Below are positions 1-7,729 of a DNA stretch of 29,595 nucleotides, in pieces (position 1 is the stretch's first letter; each line of letters opens with the position of its first letter). Source of the DNA: Gallionella sp. (GTDB lineage: Bacteria; Pseudomonadota; Gammaproteobacteria; Burkholderiales; Gallionellaceae); the NCBI GenBank assembly GCA_029850565.1, contig JARCRR010000238.1:1-29595 (forward strand). Reading direction: 5' to 3'. The position numbers and the translations under genes are program-made. Under the pieces are notes generated by a model, which saw nothing but the letters and a program-made list of their open reading frames with translations, made no database searches and had not been told where the DNA came from.

Positions 1-185
1 AGCGACAACTGTTCGATACCGAAACCCTCGATCAGCTCGATGCCTTGTTCTTCGAGTTGGGTACTCATCGGCGGATAGACATTGGCATCACAGCCGGTGA
101 CGCGGTAACCCGCCTGTTTGGCCAGCACGGCGATGCCGCCCATGAAGGTGCCGCAAATGCCGAGGATGTGGATATGTTTGCTCAT
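1..185 (-). CDS. mpl: Mpl murein tripeptide ligase, N-terminal fragment
   Basis: The reverse strand from base 185 to the window edge encodes the first 61 residues of UDP-N-acetylmuramate:L-alanyl-gamma-D-glutamyl-meso-diaminopimelate ligase. This cytoplasmic enzyme reattaches recycled murein tripeptide to UDP-MurNAc. The fragment begins MSKHIHILGICGTFMGG and continues with DANVYPPMSTQLEEQGIEL; both stretches closely match the start of E. coli Mpl and form the Rossmann-like nucleotide-binding N-terminus of Mur ligases. The GICGTFMGG and YPPMS motifs distinguish Mpl from MurC. The ATG lies 5 bases after the stop of the DUF486-type gene, so the two are probably co-transcribed. The catalytic centre lies outside the window. 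The family call is firm; the rest of the gene cannot be judged. Confidence 0.93.
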   Translation of the reverse strand, partial: MSKHIHILGICGTFMGGIAVLAKQAGYRVTGCDANVYPPMSTQLEEQGIELIEGFGIEQLS

Positions 186-190
186 ATTAA

Positions 191-544
191 TCACGCACGA
201 AAAATGAAATACACCGCGCCCATCAGGCACAGCCCCGCCCACAGATAATCCAGTTTCAGCGGCTGGTTCATGTACAGCACCGCGAACGGCACGAAAATGG
301 TCAGCGTGATAACTTCCTGCATGATCTTCAACTGCCCGAGGTTGAGCTGGGTGTAACCGATGCGGTTTGCCGGCACCTGCAGTAGATACTCGAACAGCGC
401 GATGCCCCAACTTACCAGAGCCGCTACATACCAAGGTGATGTCGCCAAGTTCTTCAGATGCCCATACCACGCGAACGTCATGAATAAGTTGGACACCGCC
501 AACATCAGTGCGGTGACCAGCAGCGGGTTGGAAATGAGATTCAT
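191..544 (-). CDS. DMT-superfamily small membrane protein (DUF486 type)
   Basis: A 117-residue, very hydrophobic protein with about four predicted membrane helices (roughly residues 6-26, 38-56, 72-92 and 97-115). The pattern and length fit the DUF486 family of the drug/metabolite transporter superfamily, whose members are half-size four-helix proteins and may act as dimers. The motif around FAWYGHLK and the segment QVPANRIGY are typical as I recall them. The substrate is unknown. It sits 5 bases upstream of mpl on the same strand, suggesting a two-gene unit driven from the promoter at 595-623. Family assignment is fairly safe; no function should be claimed. Confidence 0.85.
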   Translation of the reverse strand: MNLISNPLLVTALMLAVSNLFMTFAWYGHLKNLATSPWYVAALVSWGIALFEYLLQVPANRIGYTQLNLGQLKIMQEVITLTIFVPFAVLYMNQPLKLDYLWAGLCLMGAVYFIFRA

Positions 545-594
545 CGTTCAGCTTGAGGTTACAAATATGGGATACTTCGACAGCTTATAGTCGG

Positions 595-623
595 ATTCTA
601 GCAGTGAGCTAGGTTAGCGTCAG
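595..623 (-). promoter_or_regulatory. Sigma-70-like promoter for the DUF486-mpl unit
   Basis: Read on the minus strand, CTGACG (618-623) and TAGAAT (595-600) are separated by exactly 17 bases. They match the -35 and -10 consensus at 4 and 5 of 6 positions. Transcription would start near base 588, about 44 bases before the ATG at 544. It lies downstream of the minus-strand terminator at 678-718, so this unit is probably independent of the small RNA candidate. Confidence 0.45.
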
Positions 624-677
624 TCGCTTTAGCTTGATGAGAGAGGCTTTGCTCGTGAATAGTGCGACTGCGTAGGC

Positions 678-718
678 AAAAAAATGCCCCTGAACCAAAG
701 GGGAAAGATTCAGGGGCA
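678..718 (-). terminator. Intrinsic terminator, minus strand
   Basis: TGCCCCTGAA (685-694) and TTCAGGGGCA (709-718) form a perfect 10-bp stem. On the minus strand the stem is followed directly by a run of seven T (678-684). The plus strand has no T run after the hairpin, so polarity is clear. It would end the small RNA candidate, since no annotated minus-strand gene lies upstream before hemB. Confidence 0.8.
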
Positions 719-791
719 CAAGTCTTTACAGGGTAAAGACACCCGCTCAGGGAGGAGAAACGGGAAGCAGCTCTCGCTACTCGCATGCTCA
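678..791 (-). ncRNA. Candidate small RNA with an anti-Shine-Dalgarno loop
   Basis: On the minus strand this gap reads as three consecutive hairpins with no plausible ORF. First comes CCCG/CGGG (761-764 with 742-745), closing a 15-base loop that contains CTCCTCC. Next is a perfect 8-bp hairpin, GTCTTTAC/GTAAAGAC (733-740 with 722-729), with a CCT loop. Last is a 10-bp hairpin followed by a T run, an intrinsic terminator. The T run points left, so the transcript is on the minus strand and ends about 130 bases before the next gene start at 544. The 5' end is uncertain and is placed near 791 only because of a sigma-54-like element at 802-817. A C-rich loop complementary to ribosome-binding sites is a known feature of several proteobacterial regulatory RNAs. 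I do not recognise this RNA as a named family. Confidence 0.5.
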
Positions 792-801
792 GACGGGACT
801 G

Positions 802-817
802 TGCGAAAATAGTTCCA
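802..817 (-). promoter_or_regulatory. Possible sigma-54-like element upstream of the small RNA
   Basis: The minus strand reads TGGAACTATTTTCGCA. GG and GC are separated by 10 bases, as in the -24/-12 sigma-54 consensus TGGCACG-N4-TTGC, with about three mismatches. Transcription would begin near 791. The overlapping TATTTT could instead serve as a weak -10, but I find no convincing -35 at 16-18 bases. Weak evidence only. Confidence 0.25.
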
Positions 818-845
818 TTACTTTACAAAATCGTTGGAAATGGCC

Positions 846-1853
846 ATGAAAATACTCGGACAATACCCTCAATCTCGGATGCGCCGGATGCGCAGAGATC
901 AATTCTCGCGGGACTTAATGCGTGAGCATATACTCACTTCGGCCGATTTCATTTATCCGGTTTTTGTGCTGGAAGGTAGCAATAAGGTTGAGGAAGTGAA
1001 ATCCATGCCGGGGGTTCAACGCAAGACTTTGGACCTGCTACTAAAAGATGCAGAGCAATGCGTGAAGTTGGGCGTGCCCGTGATGGCAATCTTCCCCGTG
1101 ATAGACGCTTCGCTGAAGAGTCTAGATGCGCGTGAAGCATTCAATCCAAATGGACTTGTGCCGCGTGTCGTCGCCGAACTGAAGAAGCACTTCCCAGAAT
1201 TGGGTGTAATGACGGATATCGCACTGGATCCGTACACCAGCCACGGGCAGGATGGTTTGATCGACGACAGCGGTTATGTCCTAAACGACGAAACCATCGT
1301 GGTATTGCAGAAACAAGCCCAATGCCATGCGGCTGCGGGAGCGGACATCGTCGCTCCATCGGACATGATGGATGGTCGCATCGGTGCTGTGCGTGCCGCG
1401 CTGGATGCCAACGGGCACATTCATACTCGCATCATGGCGTATTCGGCCAAATATGCCTCCAGCTTCTACGGCCCGTTCCGCGATGCGGTCGGTTCCAGCG
1501 GTAACTTGGGCAAAGGCAATAAGTACACCTACCAGATGGATCCCGCGAATTCCGATGAGGCATTGTGGGAAGTTGGTCTTGATTTGCAAGAAGGTGCGGA
1601 CATGGTCATGGTTAAACCGGGCATGCCTTACCTTGATATCGTGCGCCGCGTAAAAGATGAGTTCAAAGCGCCGACTTTTGTCTACCAAGTGAGTGGCGAA
1701 TACGCCATGCTCAAGGCTGCCGCCCAGAACGGTTGGTTGAACGAAGAGGCATGCGTACTTGAGTCCTTGTTGGCGTTCAAGCGCGCGGGGGCGGTTGGGA
1801 TATTGACCTACTTTGCGTTGGACGCTGCACGCTGGCTGAAATCAGGAAGCTAA
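846..1853 (+). CDS. hemB: Delta-aminolevulinic acid dehydratase (porphobilinogen synthase)
   Basis: HemB condenses two 5-aminolevulinate molecules to porphobilinogen, the second common step of tetrapyrrole synthesis, in the cytoplasm. The protein is about 335 residues, normal for the family. Both Schiff-base lysines are visible: Lys202 in MAYSAKYASSFYGPF and Lys257 in VMVKPGMPYLDIV. The metal loop around residues 124-137 reads DIALDPYTSHGQDG and lacks the cysteine triad of zinc-dependent enzymes, indicating the zinc-independent, magnesium-type class. I chose the ATG at 846 because GGAA lies 6 bases before it; the ATG at 840 and a TTG at 834 are alternatives. Its 3' end overlaps the convergent gene on the other strand by 12 bases. 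No clear -10/-35 was found for it. Confidence 0.97.
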   Translation: MKILGQYPQSRMRRMRRDQFSRDLMREHILTSADFIYPVFVLEGSNKVEEVKSMPGVQRKTLDLLLKDAEQCVKLGVPVMAIFPVIDASLKSLDAREAFNPNGLVPRVVAELKKHFPELGVMTDIALDPYTSHGQDGLIDDSGYVLNDETIVVLQKQAQCHAAAGADIVAPSDMMDGRIGAVRAALDANGHIHTRIMAYSAKYASSFYGPFRDAVGSSGNLGKGNKYTYQMDPANSDEALWEVGLDLQEGADMVMVKPGMPYLDIVRRVKDEFKAPTFVYQVSGEYAMLKAAAQNGWLNEEACVLESLLAFKRAGAVGILTYFALDAARWLKSGS

Positions 1854-2435
1854 CAACGCTTTCACTGCCGCAATATCCGCGTGAGTATCCAGATGTCTGC
1901 TACCGCTGTAACGCGCGTTTTCTGGTAAGACGATGACGTGAATCAGCACACCAGCTTCACTGGTCAGGGTGTAACTTGGAATGGTTTTCTCGTGTCCCCC
2001 TACCCGCATTATCCATTCGCCATCTTCAAATTCGATGTTGTTCTTGAGCAAAAACAATAGAACTGCTTTCTCGTCGTCTGAGAACAGCATGAGATTGATA
2101 TCCGAGTCCTCTCCCGCAGTTCCGCTCAGAACAGAGCCAGTTAAGTACGGATTGAATTCAGCGAACACCTCCATGGCGGTGAGAGCTTCTTCGCGGAGTT
2201 GAAGCAGGATGTCGGAGTGACTATCTTGCTGGAATAGCATGCGGTAGCTGTGCAACGCTTCTTCTATTTCTTCATTGCTGGGCAGATGTTGTGAATCCAC
2301 GGCACCCAGTTGTTTGGCTGCTTTTCGTTTTGCGAAGGCAAAATCGGCGACACCATTTTCTGCCATGATTTTGGCGGCCTGATGCGCAAGCTGCTCACGC
2401 ATCAGATCCCTTTTTTGGATATGCAGCTTACTCAT
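1842..2435 (-). CDS. Nucleotidyltransferase-like protein of unknown function
   Basis: A soluble 197-residue protein. The N-terminal half (about 1-85) is helical and charged. From about residue 98 it contains GSVLSGTAGEDSDINLML, resembling the minimal nucleotidyltransferase pattern of GS followed after about ten residues by D-h-D. The second carboxylate is Asn (DIN), and the later strand VLIHVIVL has His where a third carboxylate might be expected, so activity is doubtful. Its ATG shares one base with the mrcA stop (TAATG), suggesting translational coupling to the peptidoglycan synthase. It converges on hemB with a 12-base overlap. I recognise no named gene; a degenerate nucleotidyltransferase fold is the best reading. 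Confidence 0.75.
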   Translation of the reverse strand: MSKLHIQKRDLMREQLAHQAAKIMAENGVADFAFAKRKAAKQLGAVDSQHLPSNEEIEEALHSYRMLFQQDSHSDILLQLREEALTAMEVFAEFNPYLTGSVLSGTAGEDSDINLMLFSDDEKAVLLFLLKNNIEFEDGEWIMRVGGHEKTIPSYTLTSEAGVLIHVIVLPENARYSGSRHLDTHADIAAVKALLAS

Positions 2436-4741
2436 TAGAAGAGCTGTTCACTTTCGGTCGGCTTGAGAGGCTCTATGGGAACACTGCTTTGCTCGGGTGG
2501 TAGATTCTCTTCATAGAAATAGTCGACCCGAGTGCCATCAGAATCGCGTAAGCCGTTCTCATTGATGCGTGCCGTGATGATGTGTTCCGGTATGGAATAT
2601 TCGATACCAGGAACATCCTTGAGCATCGCACCCATATAGTCGATCCATATTGGAAGTGCTGCGCCACCACCTGTTTCTTTTTCACCAAGGCTGCGAGGAT
2701 TGTCATAGCCGATCCAAGTGACAGCAACGAGTGTAGGATGAAAGCCGCAGAACCAAGCGTCCATCGCGTCACTGGTTGTTCCTGTCTTGCCGGCGAGATC
2801 TTGTCGGCCAAGTGACATGGCTCGGATGGCAGTGCCATGTTTCACCACGTCTTGCATCATATTCACCATGGTGAAGGCATTGCGCACATCCAGAACCTGC
2901 TCAGCTCCCTTGCCGGCCTCAACAGGGGTGGTTTGGCTAAGGATGTTGCCTTGCCCGTCTTCGATGCGTTGAATCAGATAGGGGCTCACTCGGTAGCCGC
3001 CGTTGGCAAACACTGAATAGCCCCCCAACATTTGCATCGGCGTCACAGAAACAGCTCCCAACGCCATCGTCAGATAGGGGCCGACTTTTTCTTTCTCGAA
3101 GCCGAACTTGGTGACATAGTCCTGCGCATATTCGAGACCTATAGATTGTAGTATGCGAATCGACACAAGGTTCTTTGACTTGGTGAGACCTTGTCGCATG
3201 CGCATTGGCCCTTCAAATTCGCCATCGAAATTCTTAGGGTCCCACGGTTCACCACCGCTATCTATAGGGTCAACCACAAGTGGCGCATCATTAACGATTG
3301 AGGCTGGGGTGAATCCTTTCTCAAGTGCGGCAGAATAGATGAAAGGTTTGAAGCTAGAGCCTGGCTGTCGCCAAGCTTGAGTTACATGATTGAACTGGGT
3401 TCTATTGAAGTCAAATCCTCCAACCAGTGCGAAAATTGCACCAGTTCTGGGATCCGCTGAAACGAATGCCGCTTCAGCTTGCGGTAGTTGGGTGATCTCC
3501 CAATTATCTTTCGAATTTTTTCTTACCCTGATCAAAGATCCTTTGCGAACTCGACGATTCAGCGCCAGCTTTTCCCCCAACATTTGCTGAGCAAAACGTA
3601 ATCCCTCGCCATGAATTTCGATTATCTCTCCACCTTTTACAAAGGCGCTGATTCCTTTGGGAGTGATTGATTGCACAATTGCTGGGATAAGATCGTCACT
3701 GCTGAGTACATCTTGCAGGGCATCCTCAAGCAACTCCTCGGTATTGTTCTTTATCAAATCTACGTAGCCCTCTGGGCCTCGATAACCATGGCGCTGGTCA
3801 TATTCCATCACGCCTTTACGCAAGGAAGCATAAGCAACAGACTGATCCTGAGCTCGAATAGTGGTGTGAACGCTGTAGCCCTGCGTGTAGATGTCATCTT
3901 GAAAACGGTCATACATCTCTTGACGCACCATTTCAGCTACAAAGCCGGCGTTAACAGAAAATTCTTGATGGTAGGCAGTTTGTTTGGTCTGAATTGGGTC
4001 ATTCAGAGCAGTATCGAACTCTTCTTTGCTAACGTAACCCAAATCTCTCATGCGTTTCAGGATGTACTCTTGACGTAGCTTTGCACGTTTGGGATTGACA
4101 ACCGGGTTGTAAGCTCCGGGCGCTTTTGGGAGACCGGCCAGCATAGCCATCTCAGACAGGCTGAGCTTTTCAATCGGCTTCGAGTAGTAAGCTTGTGCCG
4201 CGGCACCAAAACCATATGCGCGCTGACCAAGATAAATATGATTGACATATAACTGAAGAATTTCATCTTTGGTTAGATTGTGCTCAATCTTGAAGGCCAA
4301 AAGCATCTCATTAAATTTGCGAGTCATCGTTTTTTCTTTGGATAGAAAAAAGTTACGCGCTACCTGCATCGTGATTGTGCTTGCTCCCTGCTTAACTCCA
4401 CCCGAAGTAAAATTGGAATAGGTTGCCCGCAAGACCCCTATGTAATCAACCCCCCCATGCTCATAAAACCGATCATCTTCTGCCGCCAAGATGGCTTTTA
4501 TCATTAACGGTGGAACCCGTTCTATCTTGACGAGCTCCCGTCTTTCTTCACCGAATTCACCGATTAACACTCCTTCGGTGCTGTAAACTCGCAAAGGCAT
4601 TTTGGGGCGGTAATCCGTGAGCGCTTCCAATGAGGGCAGTGTCGGATAAGTCAGCATCGCCGCAAACACTAGAAGCAACAAAAGGAGGAGCGGCAATGCC
4701 AGCGCACCTAATGCAGGATAAAACCACCAACGAGAGGCCAT
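2435..4741 (-). CDS. mrcA: Penicillin-binding protein 1A, bifunctional peptidoglycan synthase
   Basis: A class A PBP that polymerises glycan strands and cross-links peptides on the outer face of the inner membrane. About 768 residues from the ATG at 4741: membrane anchor at about 9-29, glycosyltransferase domain with EDDRFYEHGG (88 onward) and TITMQVARNFF, an OB-like insert around 320-415, and a transpeptidase with SSFK (Ser462-Lys465), SKN (522-524) and KTG (652-654). All catalytic motifs are intact. It is somewhat shorter than the roughly 850-residue E. coli protein. A TTG start at 4786 is possible, but it would lie upstream of the TATAAT at 4773-4778, so 4741 is preferred. Divergent from pilM and coupled to the downstream nucleotidyltransferase-like gene. 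Confidence 0.96.
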   Translation of the reverse strand: MASRWWFYPALGALALPLLLLLLLVFAAMLTYPTLPSLEALTDYRPKMPLRVYSTEGVLIGEFGEERRELVKIERVPPLMIKAILAAEDDRFYEHGGVDYIGVLRATYSNFTSGGVKQGASTITMQVARNFFLSKEKTMTRKFNEMLLAFKIEHNLTKDEILQLYVNHIYLGQRAYGFGAAAQAYYSKPIEKLSLSEMAMLAGLPKAPGAYNPVVNPKRAKLRQEYILKRMRDLGYVSKEEFDTALNDPIQTKQTAYHQEFSVNAGFVAEMVRQEMYDRFQDDIYTQGYSVHTTIRAQDQSVAYASLRKGVMEYDQRHGYRGPEGYVDLIKNNTEELLEDALQDVLSSDDLIPAIVQSITPKGISAFVKGGEIIEIHGEGLRFAQQMLGEKLALNRRVRKGSLIRVRKNSKDNWEITQLPQAEAAFVSADPRTGAIFALVGGFDFNRTQFNHVTQAWRQPGSSFKPFIYSAALEKGFTPASIVNDAPLVVDPIDSGGEPWDPKNFDGEFEGPMRMRQGLTKSKNLVSIRILQSIGLEYAQDYVTKFGFEKEKVGPYLTMALGAVSVTPMQMLGGYSVFANGGYRVSPYLIQRIEDGQGNILSQTTPVEAGKGAEQVLDVRNAFTMVNMMQDVVKHGTAIRAMSLGRQDLAGKTGTTSDAMDAWFCGFHPTLVAVTWIGYDNPRSLGEKETGGGAALPIWIDYMGAMLKDVPGIEYSIPEHIITARINENGLRDSDGTRVDYFYEENLPPEQSSVPIEPLKPTESEQLF

Positions 4742-4772
4742 AGAGTTCAGGGTCAATATTATGCGTCTTTGG

Positions 4773-4778
4773 ATTATA
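4773..4778 (-). promoter_or_regulatory. -10 box upstream of mrcA
   Basis: The minus strand has a perfect TATAAT here, predicting transcription from about 4766, roughly 25 bases before the ATG at 4741. I see no good -35 at 16-18 bases. It is useful mainly because it argues against the upstream TTG start. Confidence 0.4.
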
Positions 4779-4816
4779 TAGCCCAACCCATGCTAAATTC
4801 GCGACATAGAAAAAAC

Positions 4817-4845
4817 TTTACACCTATGGGAGTTATTGCTAGGAT
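4817..4845 (+). promoter_or_regulatory. Sigma-70-like promoter for pilMNOPQ
   Basis: TTTACA (4817-4822) and TAGGAT (4840-4845) are separated by exactly 17 bases, matching the -35 and -10 consensus at 5 and 4 of 6. The start would be near 4852, about 30 bases before pilM. It is close to the oppositely directed mrcA -10 box, so the two units share one short regulatory region. Confidence 0.55.
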
Positions 4846-4881
4846 TTAAACCACTTTGTACGAAAAAGCGCTAACCATCAT

Positions 4882-5982
4882 ATGATTAAAGGAAATTTTG
4901 ACATTCCGTTAGACTTTTTGCAGACATCGACACCGCCTATGATCGGGGTGGACATTAGCTCATCCTCGGTAAAACTTCTTGAGTTAAGTCAGGTTCCTAA
5001 AAAAGGTGGCTTCATTGTTGAGCGGTACGCAATAGAGGAGTTGCCATCAGATGCTGTGAGTGATGGCAATATCAACAATCTTGATGCAGTGTCCGAAGCT
5101 TTGCGCCGTGCGTGGAAGCGTATGGGAACGAAAATTCGTAATGTGAGTCTTGCATTGCCTGCTTCGGCCGTAATCAGTAAAAAGATCATGCTTCCCTCGG
5201 GGTTGCGTGAGGATGACATGGAATATCAGGTCGAGTCCGAAGCGAACCAGTACATCCCCTTTGCGCTAGATGAGGTCAATCTGGATTTTCAAGTGATTGG
5301 ACCATCGCCAACCAATCCAGAAGAAGTCGAGGTGCTACTTGCTGCTTCGCGTAAAGCCAACGTTGAGGATCGTGTTGCGGCGGCTCAGTCGGCAGGACTG
5401 AAGGCGGTAGTCGTAGATGTCGAGCCCTATGCTGCGGAAGAGGCATTCGAGCTGATACGCGCTCAACTTCCAGGAGGGGCTGTTGATCAATGCGTTGCCG
5501 TGGTTGACATTGGCGCCAACGTAATGAACGTAAATGTCCTTCGTAATGGTCAGTCCGTCTATATGCGTGACCAGCAAGTGGGTGGCGCTCAACTAACGTT
5601 GCAGATTCAAAACGCATTTGGGCTGTCTGCCGAAGAGGCGGAATCGGCCAAGAGAAACGGTGGATTGCCTGAGAATTACGAAAGCGATGTGTTATCTCCA
5701 TTCCGGGAGAGTGTTGCGATGGAGGTGGCTAGGGCGCTTCAATTTTTCTTTACCTCTACCCAATACAACGAGGTTAACTACATTGTGCTTGCTGGTGGGT
5801 GTGCCACCCTCGCCGGGTTGGATGAAGCGGTTGCGACACGAACTCAGGTAAGTGCATTGGTAGCGAATCCTTTTGAATTGATGGCTCTATCAAGTCGCAT
5901 CAAACCTCGCCAGTTGCAAACCGATGCGCCGGCTTTAATGATTGCTTGTGGATTGGCAATGCGGAGGTTTGATCCATCATGA
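4882..5982 (+). CDS. pilM: Type IV pilus assembly protein PilM
   Basis: PilM is the cytoplasmic actin-like member of the type IV pilus alignment complex; it binds the N-terminal tail of PilN and links the inner-membrane platform to the motor side. The 366-residue protein has the actin-fold signatures of the family: IGVDISSSSVKLLEL near residues 21-35 (first phosphate loop), VAVVDIGANVMNVNVL near 209 (second), and VLAGGCATLAGLDE (adenosine region). No signal peptide or membrane helix is seen. It is the first gene of pilMNOPQ and overlaps pilN by 4 bases (ATGA). No strong Shine-Dalgarno is visible before the ATG at 4882. Confidence 0.96.
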   Translation: MIKGNFDIPLDFLQTSTPPMIGVDISSSSVKLLELSQVPKKGGFIVERYAIEELPSDAVSDGNINNLDAVSEALRRAWKRMGTKIRNVSLALPASAVISKKIMLPSGLREDDMEYQVESEANQYIPFALDEVNLDFQVIGPSPTNPEEVEVLLAASRKANVEDRVAAAQSAGLKAVVVDVEPYAAEEAFELIRAQLPGGAVDQCVAVVDIGANVMNVNVLRNGQSVYMRDQQVGGAQLTLQIQNAFGLSAEEAESAKRNGGLPENYESDVLSPFRESVAMEVARALQFFFTSTQYNEVNYIVLAGGCATLAGLDEAVATRTQVSALVANPFELMALSSRIKPRQLQTDAPALMIACGLAMRRFDPS

Positions 5983-6566
5983 TACGCATTAACTTATTAC
6001 CTCATCGCGCTGAGAGACGCCGTGCAAAAAAAATTCAATTCATTGCATTAAGTTTGATTTCTCTTGGAATTGGGGTGCTAATAGTTGTGATGGTACACCT
6101 TGCCATTAGTACTCAGATTTCCTACCAAGAGCGGCGCAACGTCTACCTCAAAGAAGAGATAGCTGTGCTTGATAAACAGATTGAAGAAATCAAGAAATTG
6201 CGTGAACAAACGCAATCCCTGCTGGCAAGAAAAAACGTAGTTGAGAATCTACAATCGACTAGATCGGATGTGGTTCATCTGCTTGATCAAATGTTGAGGA
6301 TTTTACCGGACGGGGTGTACCTAAAGAGTGTCAAGCAATCGGGATATAAAATCAGCTTGATTGGGTACGCCCAGTCCAATGCGCGTATTTCAACCTTAAT
6401 GCGGTCAGTGGAAGATTCTCCTTGGTTGGATTCTCCAACACTAGTTGAGATACATTCTGCAAGTGTAAACGGAGGAAGGGTAAGTGAATTCTCGTTAAAC
6501 TTTAATTTAACTAAAATCGCGACACCCGTGAGTCCGCTGCCGACAAAATCTGGTGGAAAAGGCTAA
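5979..6566 (+). CDS. pilN: Type IV pilus assembly protein PilN
   Basis: A 195-residue bitopic inner-membrane protein. The cytoplasmic tail carries the PilM-binding motif INLLPHR (residues 4-10), followed by a membrane helix at about 22-45 and a periplasmic part with a coiled coil (about 52-95) and a ferredoxin-like fold. It pairs with PilO in the periplasm to form the alignment platform. Its ATG overlaps the pilM stop by 4 bases. The length and layout match the family. Confidence 0.95.
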   Translation: MIRINLLPHRAERRRAKKIQFIALSLISLGIGVLIVVMVHLAISTQISYQERRNVYLKEEIAVLDKQIEEIKKLREQTQSLLARKNVVENLQSTRSDVVHLLDQMLRILPDGVYLKSVKQSGYKISLIGYAQSNARISTLMRSVEDSPWLDSPTLVEIHSASVNGGRVSEFSLNFNLTKIATPVSPLPTKSGGKG

Positions 6567-6578
6567 GTGGGGCAACAA

Positions 6579-7205
6579 ATGAAATTCATCGAGGAATTAA
6601 AACTTATTGACCCCAAAAAGCCAGGTGCATGGCCTTGGTTAATTAAGCTTGCTGCTTTTTTGGCGATCTTTTTGTTAGTAGTTGCATCAGGTGCTTTTTT
6701 CGATTGGCAGGGACAGTACGAAAGTTTGAAGCAGATACGGCAGGAAGAAACTCAACTGAGGGATACTTTCTTAGTTAAGAAGAAAGAAGCAATCAACTTG
6801 GACATCATCAAGAAACAATTGATTGATACACAGCAGTCTTTTGGTGCTTTGCTGAAGCAATTGCCTAGCAAATCGGAAATGGATGCCCTGCTAACGGACA
6901 TTAATCAGGCGGGTTTGGGCCGTGGATTGCAATTTGAGCTGTTTCGTCCAGGCACTGAGGTGGCAACTGGTGTGTTTACCGAGCAACCGATTTCTGTAAA
7001 AGTAACGGGCAACTACGATGATTTGGGAAATTTTGCGAGTGACATATCCCAACTTCCTCGAATTGTGACTTTAAATGACATCAGTATTTCGCCTTCTGCT
7101 GGGGGGCTCGTTATGGATGCGACTGCGAAGACATATCGATACCTTGATGAAAGCGAATTGGCTGCCCAAAAGCGAACTGCCAAATCTGCGGGAGCTAAGA
7201 AATGA
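6579..7205 (+). CDS. pilO: Type IV pilus assembly protein PilO
   Basis: A bitopic inner-membrane protein of 208 residues: short cytoplasmic N-terminus with the segment LIDPKKPGAWPW, membrane helix at about 24-42, periplasmic coiled coil (about 48-95) and a compact C-terminal domain. It forms heterodimers with PilN and contacts the lipoprotein PilP. A GTG at 6567 is in frame, but GGGG at 6569-6572 is well placed as a Shine-Dalgarno for the ATG at 6579, so I take 6579. Its stop overlaps the pilP start by 4 bases. Confidence 0.95.
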   Translation: MKFIEELKLIDPKKPGAWPWLIKLAAFLAIFLLVVASGAFFDWQGQYESLKQIRQEETQLRDTFLVKKKEAINLDIIKKQLIDTQQSFGALLKQLPSKSEMDALLTDINQAGLGRGLQFELFRPGTEVATGVFTEQPISVKVTGNYDDLGNFASDISQLPRIVTLNDISISPSAGGLVMDATAKTYRYLDESELAAQKRTAKSAGAKK

Positions 7206-7714
7206 GCTGGCGCCTCTCAATGTTGTTTACAGTGCTATTGCTTACAGGGTGTGGAGGGGAAGAATTTCAAGATCTTCGCGACTTTGTCAAAAATGCCGGG
7301 GCCGACATGCGCGGTAAGGTGGAGCCTCCCCCCGACATAAAACCCTACGAACCTTTTGCTTATGACAATTCAACGTCATTGCCTGACCCCTTTAAACCGC
7401 GCAAACAAGATACGCGGAGTTCCAATCGATCTGGGCAGAACCAGCCAGATTTAAATCGTCCAAAGGAAGAGCTGGAAGACTTTCCATTAGAAAGTCTGAA
7501 GATGATCGGGTATTTGAATCAGCACAATGTTAGTCATGCGCTGATTCGCTCTTCCGAAGGCAAGATTTACCGAATCAAAACCGGTAATTACATGGGGCTG
7601 AATTTTGGACAAGTTTCATCTGTGTCTGAAACCGAGATTAAAATAAAGGAAATGGTTCAGGACAGCGCGGGTGACTGGACTGAGCGTGAAAGCAGTCTAC
7701 AGCTGGTCGAATGA
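7202..7714 (+). CDS. pilP: Type IV pilus lipoprotein PilP
   Basis: A 170-residue lipoprotein linking the PilNO platform to the secretin. The N-terminus is a lipoprotein signal peptide ending in LLTGC, so Cys17 would be lipidated. A flexible proline-rich region (about 38-90) precedes the C-terminal beta domain (about 95-170, beginning LESLKMIGYL), the fold that contacts the PilQ N0 domain. Its ATG lies inside the pilO stop (ATGA). Typical length and position for PilP. Confidence 0.95.
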   Translation: MSWRLSMLFTVLLLTGCGGEEFQDLRDFVKNAGADMRGKVEPPPDIKPYEPFAYDNSTSLPDPFKPRKQDTRSSNRSGQNQPDLNRPKEELEDFPLESLKMIGYLNQHNVSHALIRSSEGKIYRIKTGNYMGLNFGQVSSVSETEIKIKEMVQDSAGDWTERESSLQLVE

Positions 7715-7729
7715 TTAGGAGTGATAAAT

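Noticed and set aside
598..786. A 62-codon minus-strand frame in the gap before hemB
   Set aside because: It spans all three hairpins and the terminator, so RNA read along this frame would end inside it; the translated peptide has no recognisable features. The RNA reading is better.
785..960. A short plus-strand frame from the ATG at 785, with GGAGGAG upstream
   Set aside because: The GGAGGAG is about 28 bases away, too far to serve the ATG, and the frame runs into hemB out of phase. The purine run is better explained as the complement of the small RNA loop.
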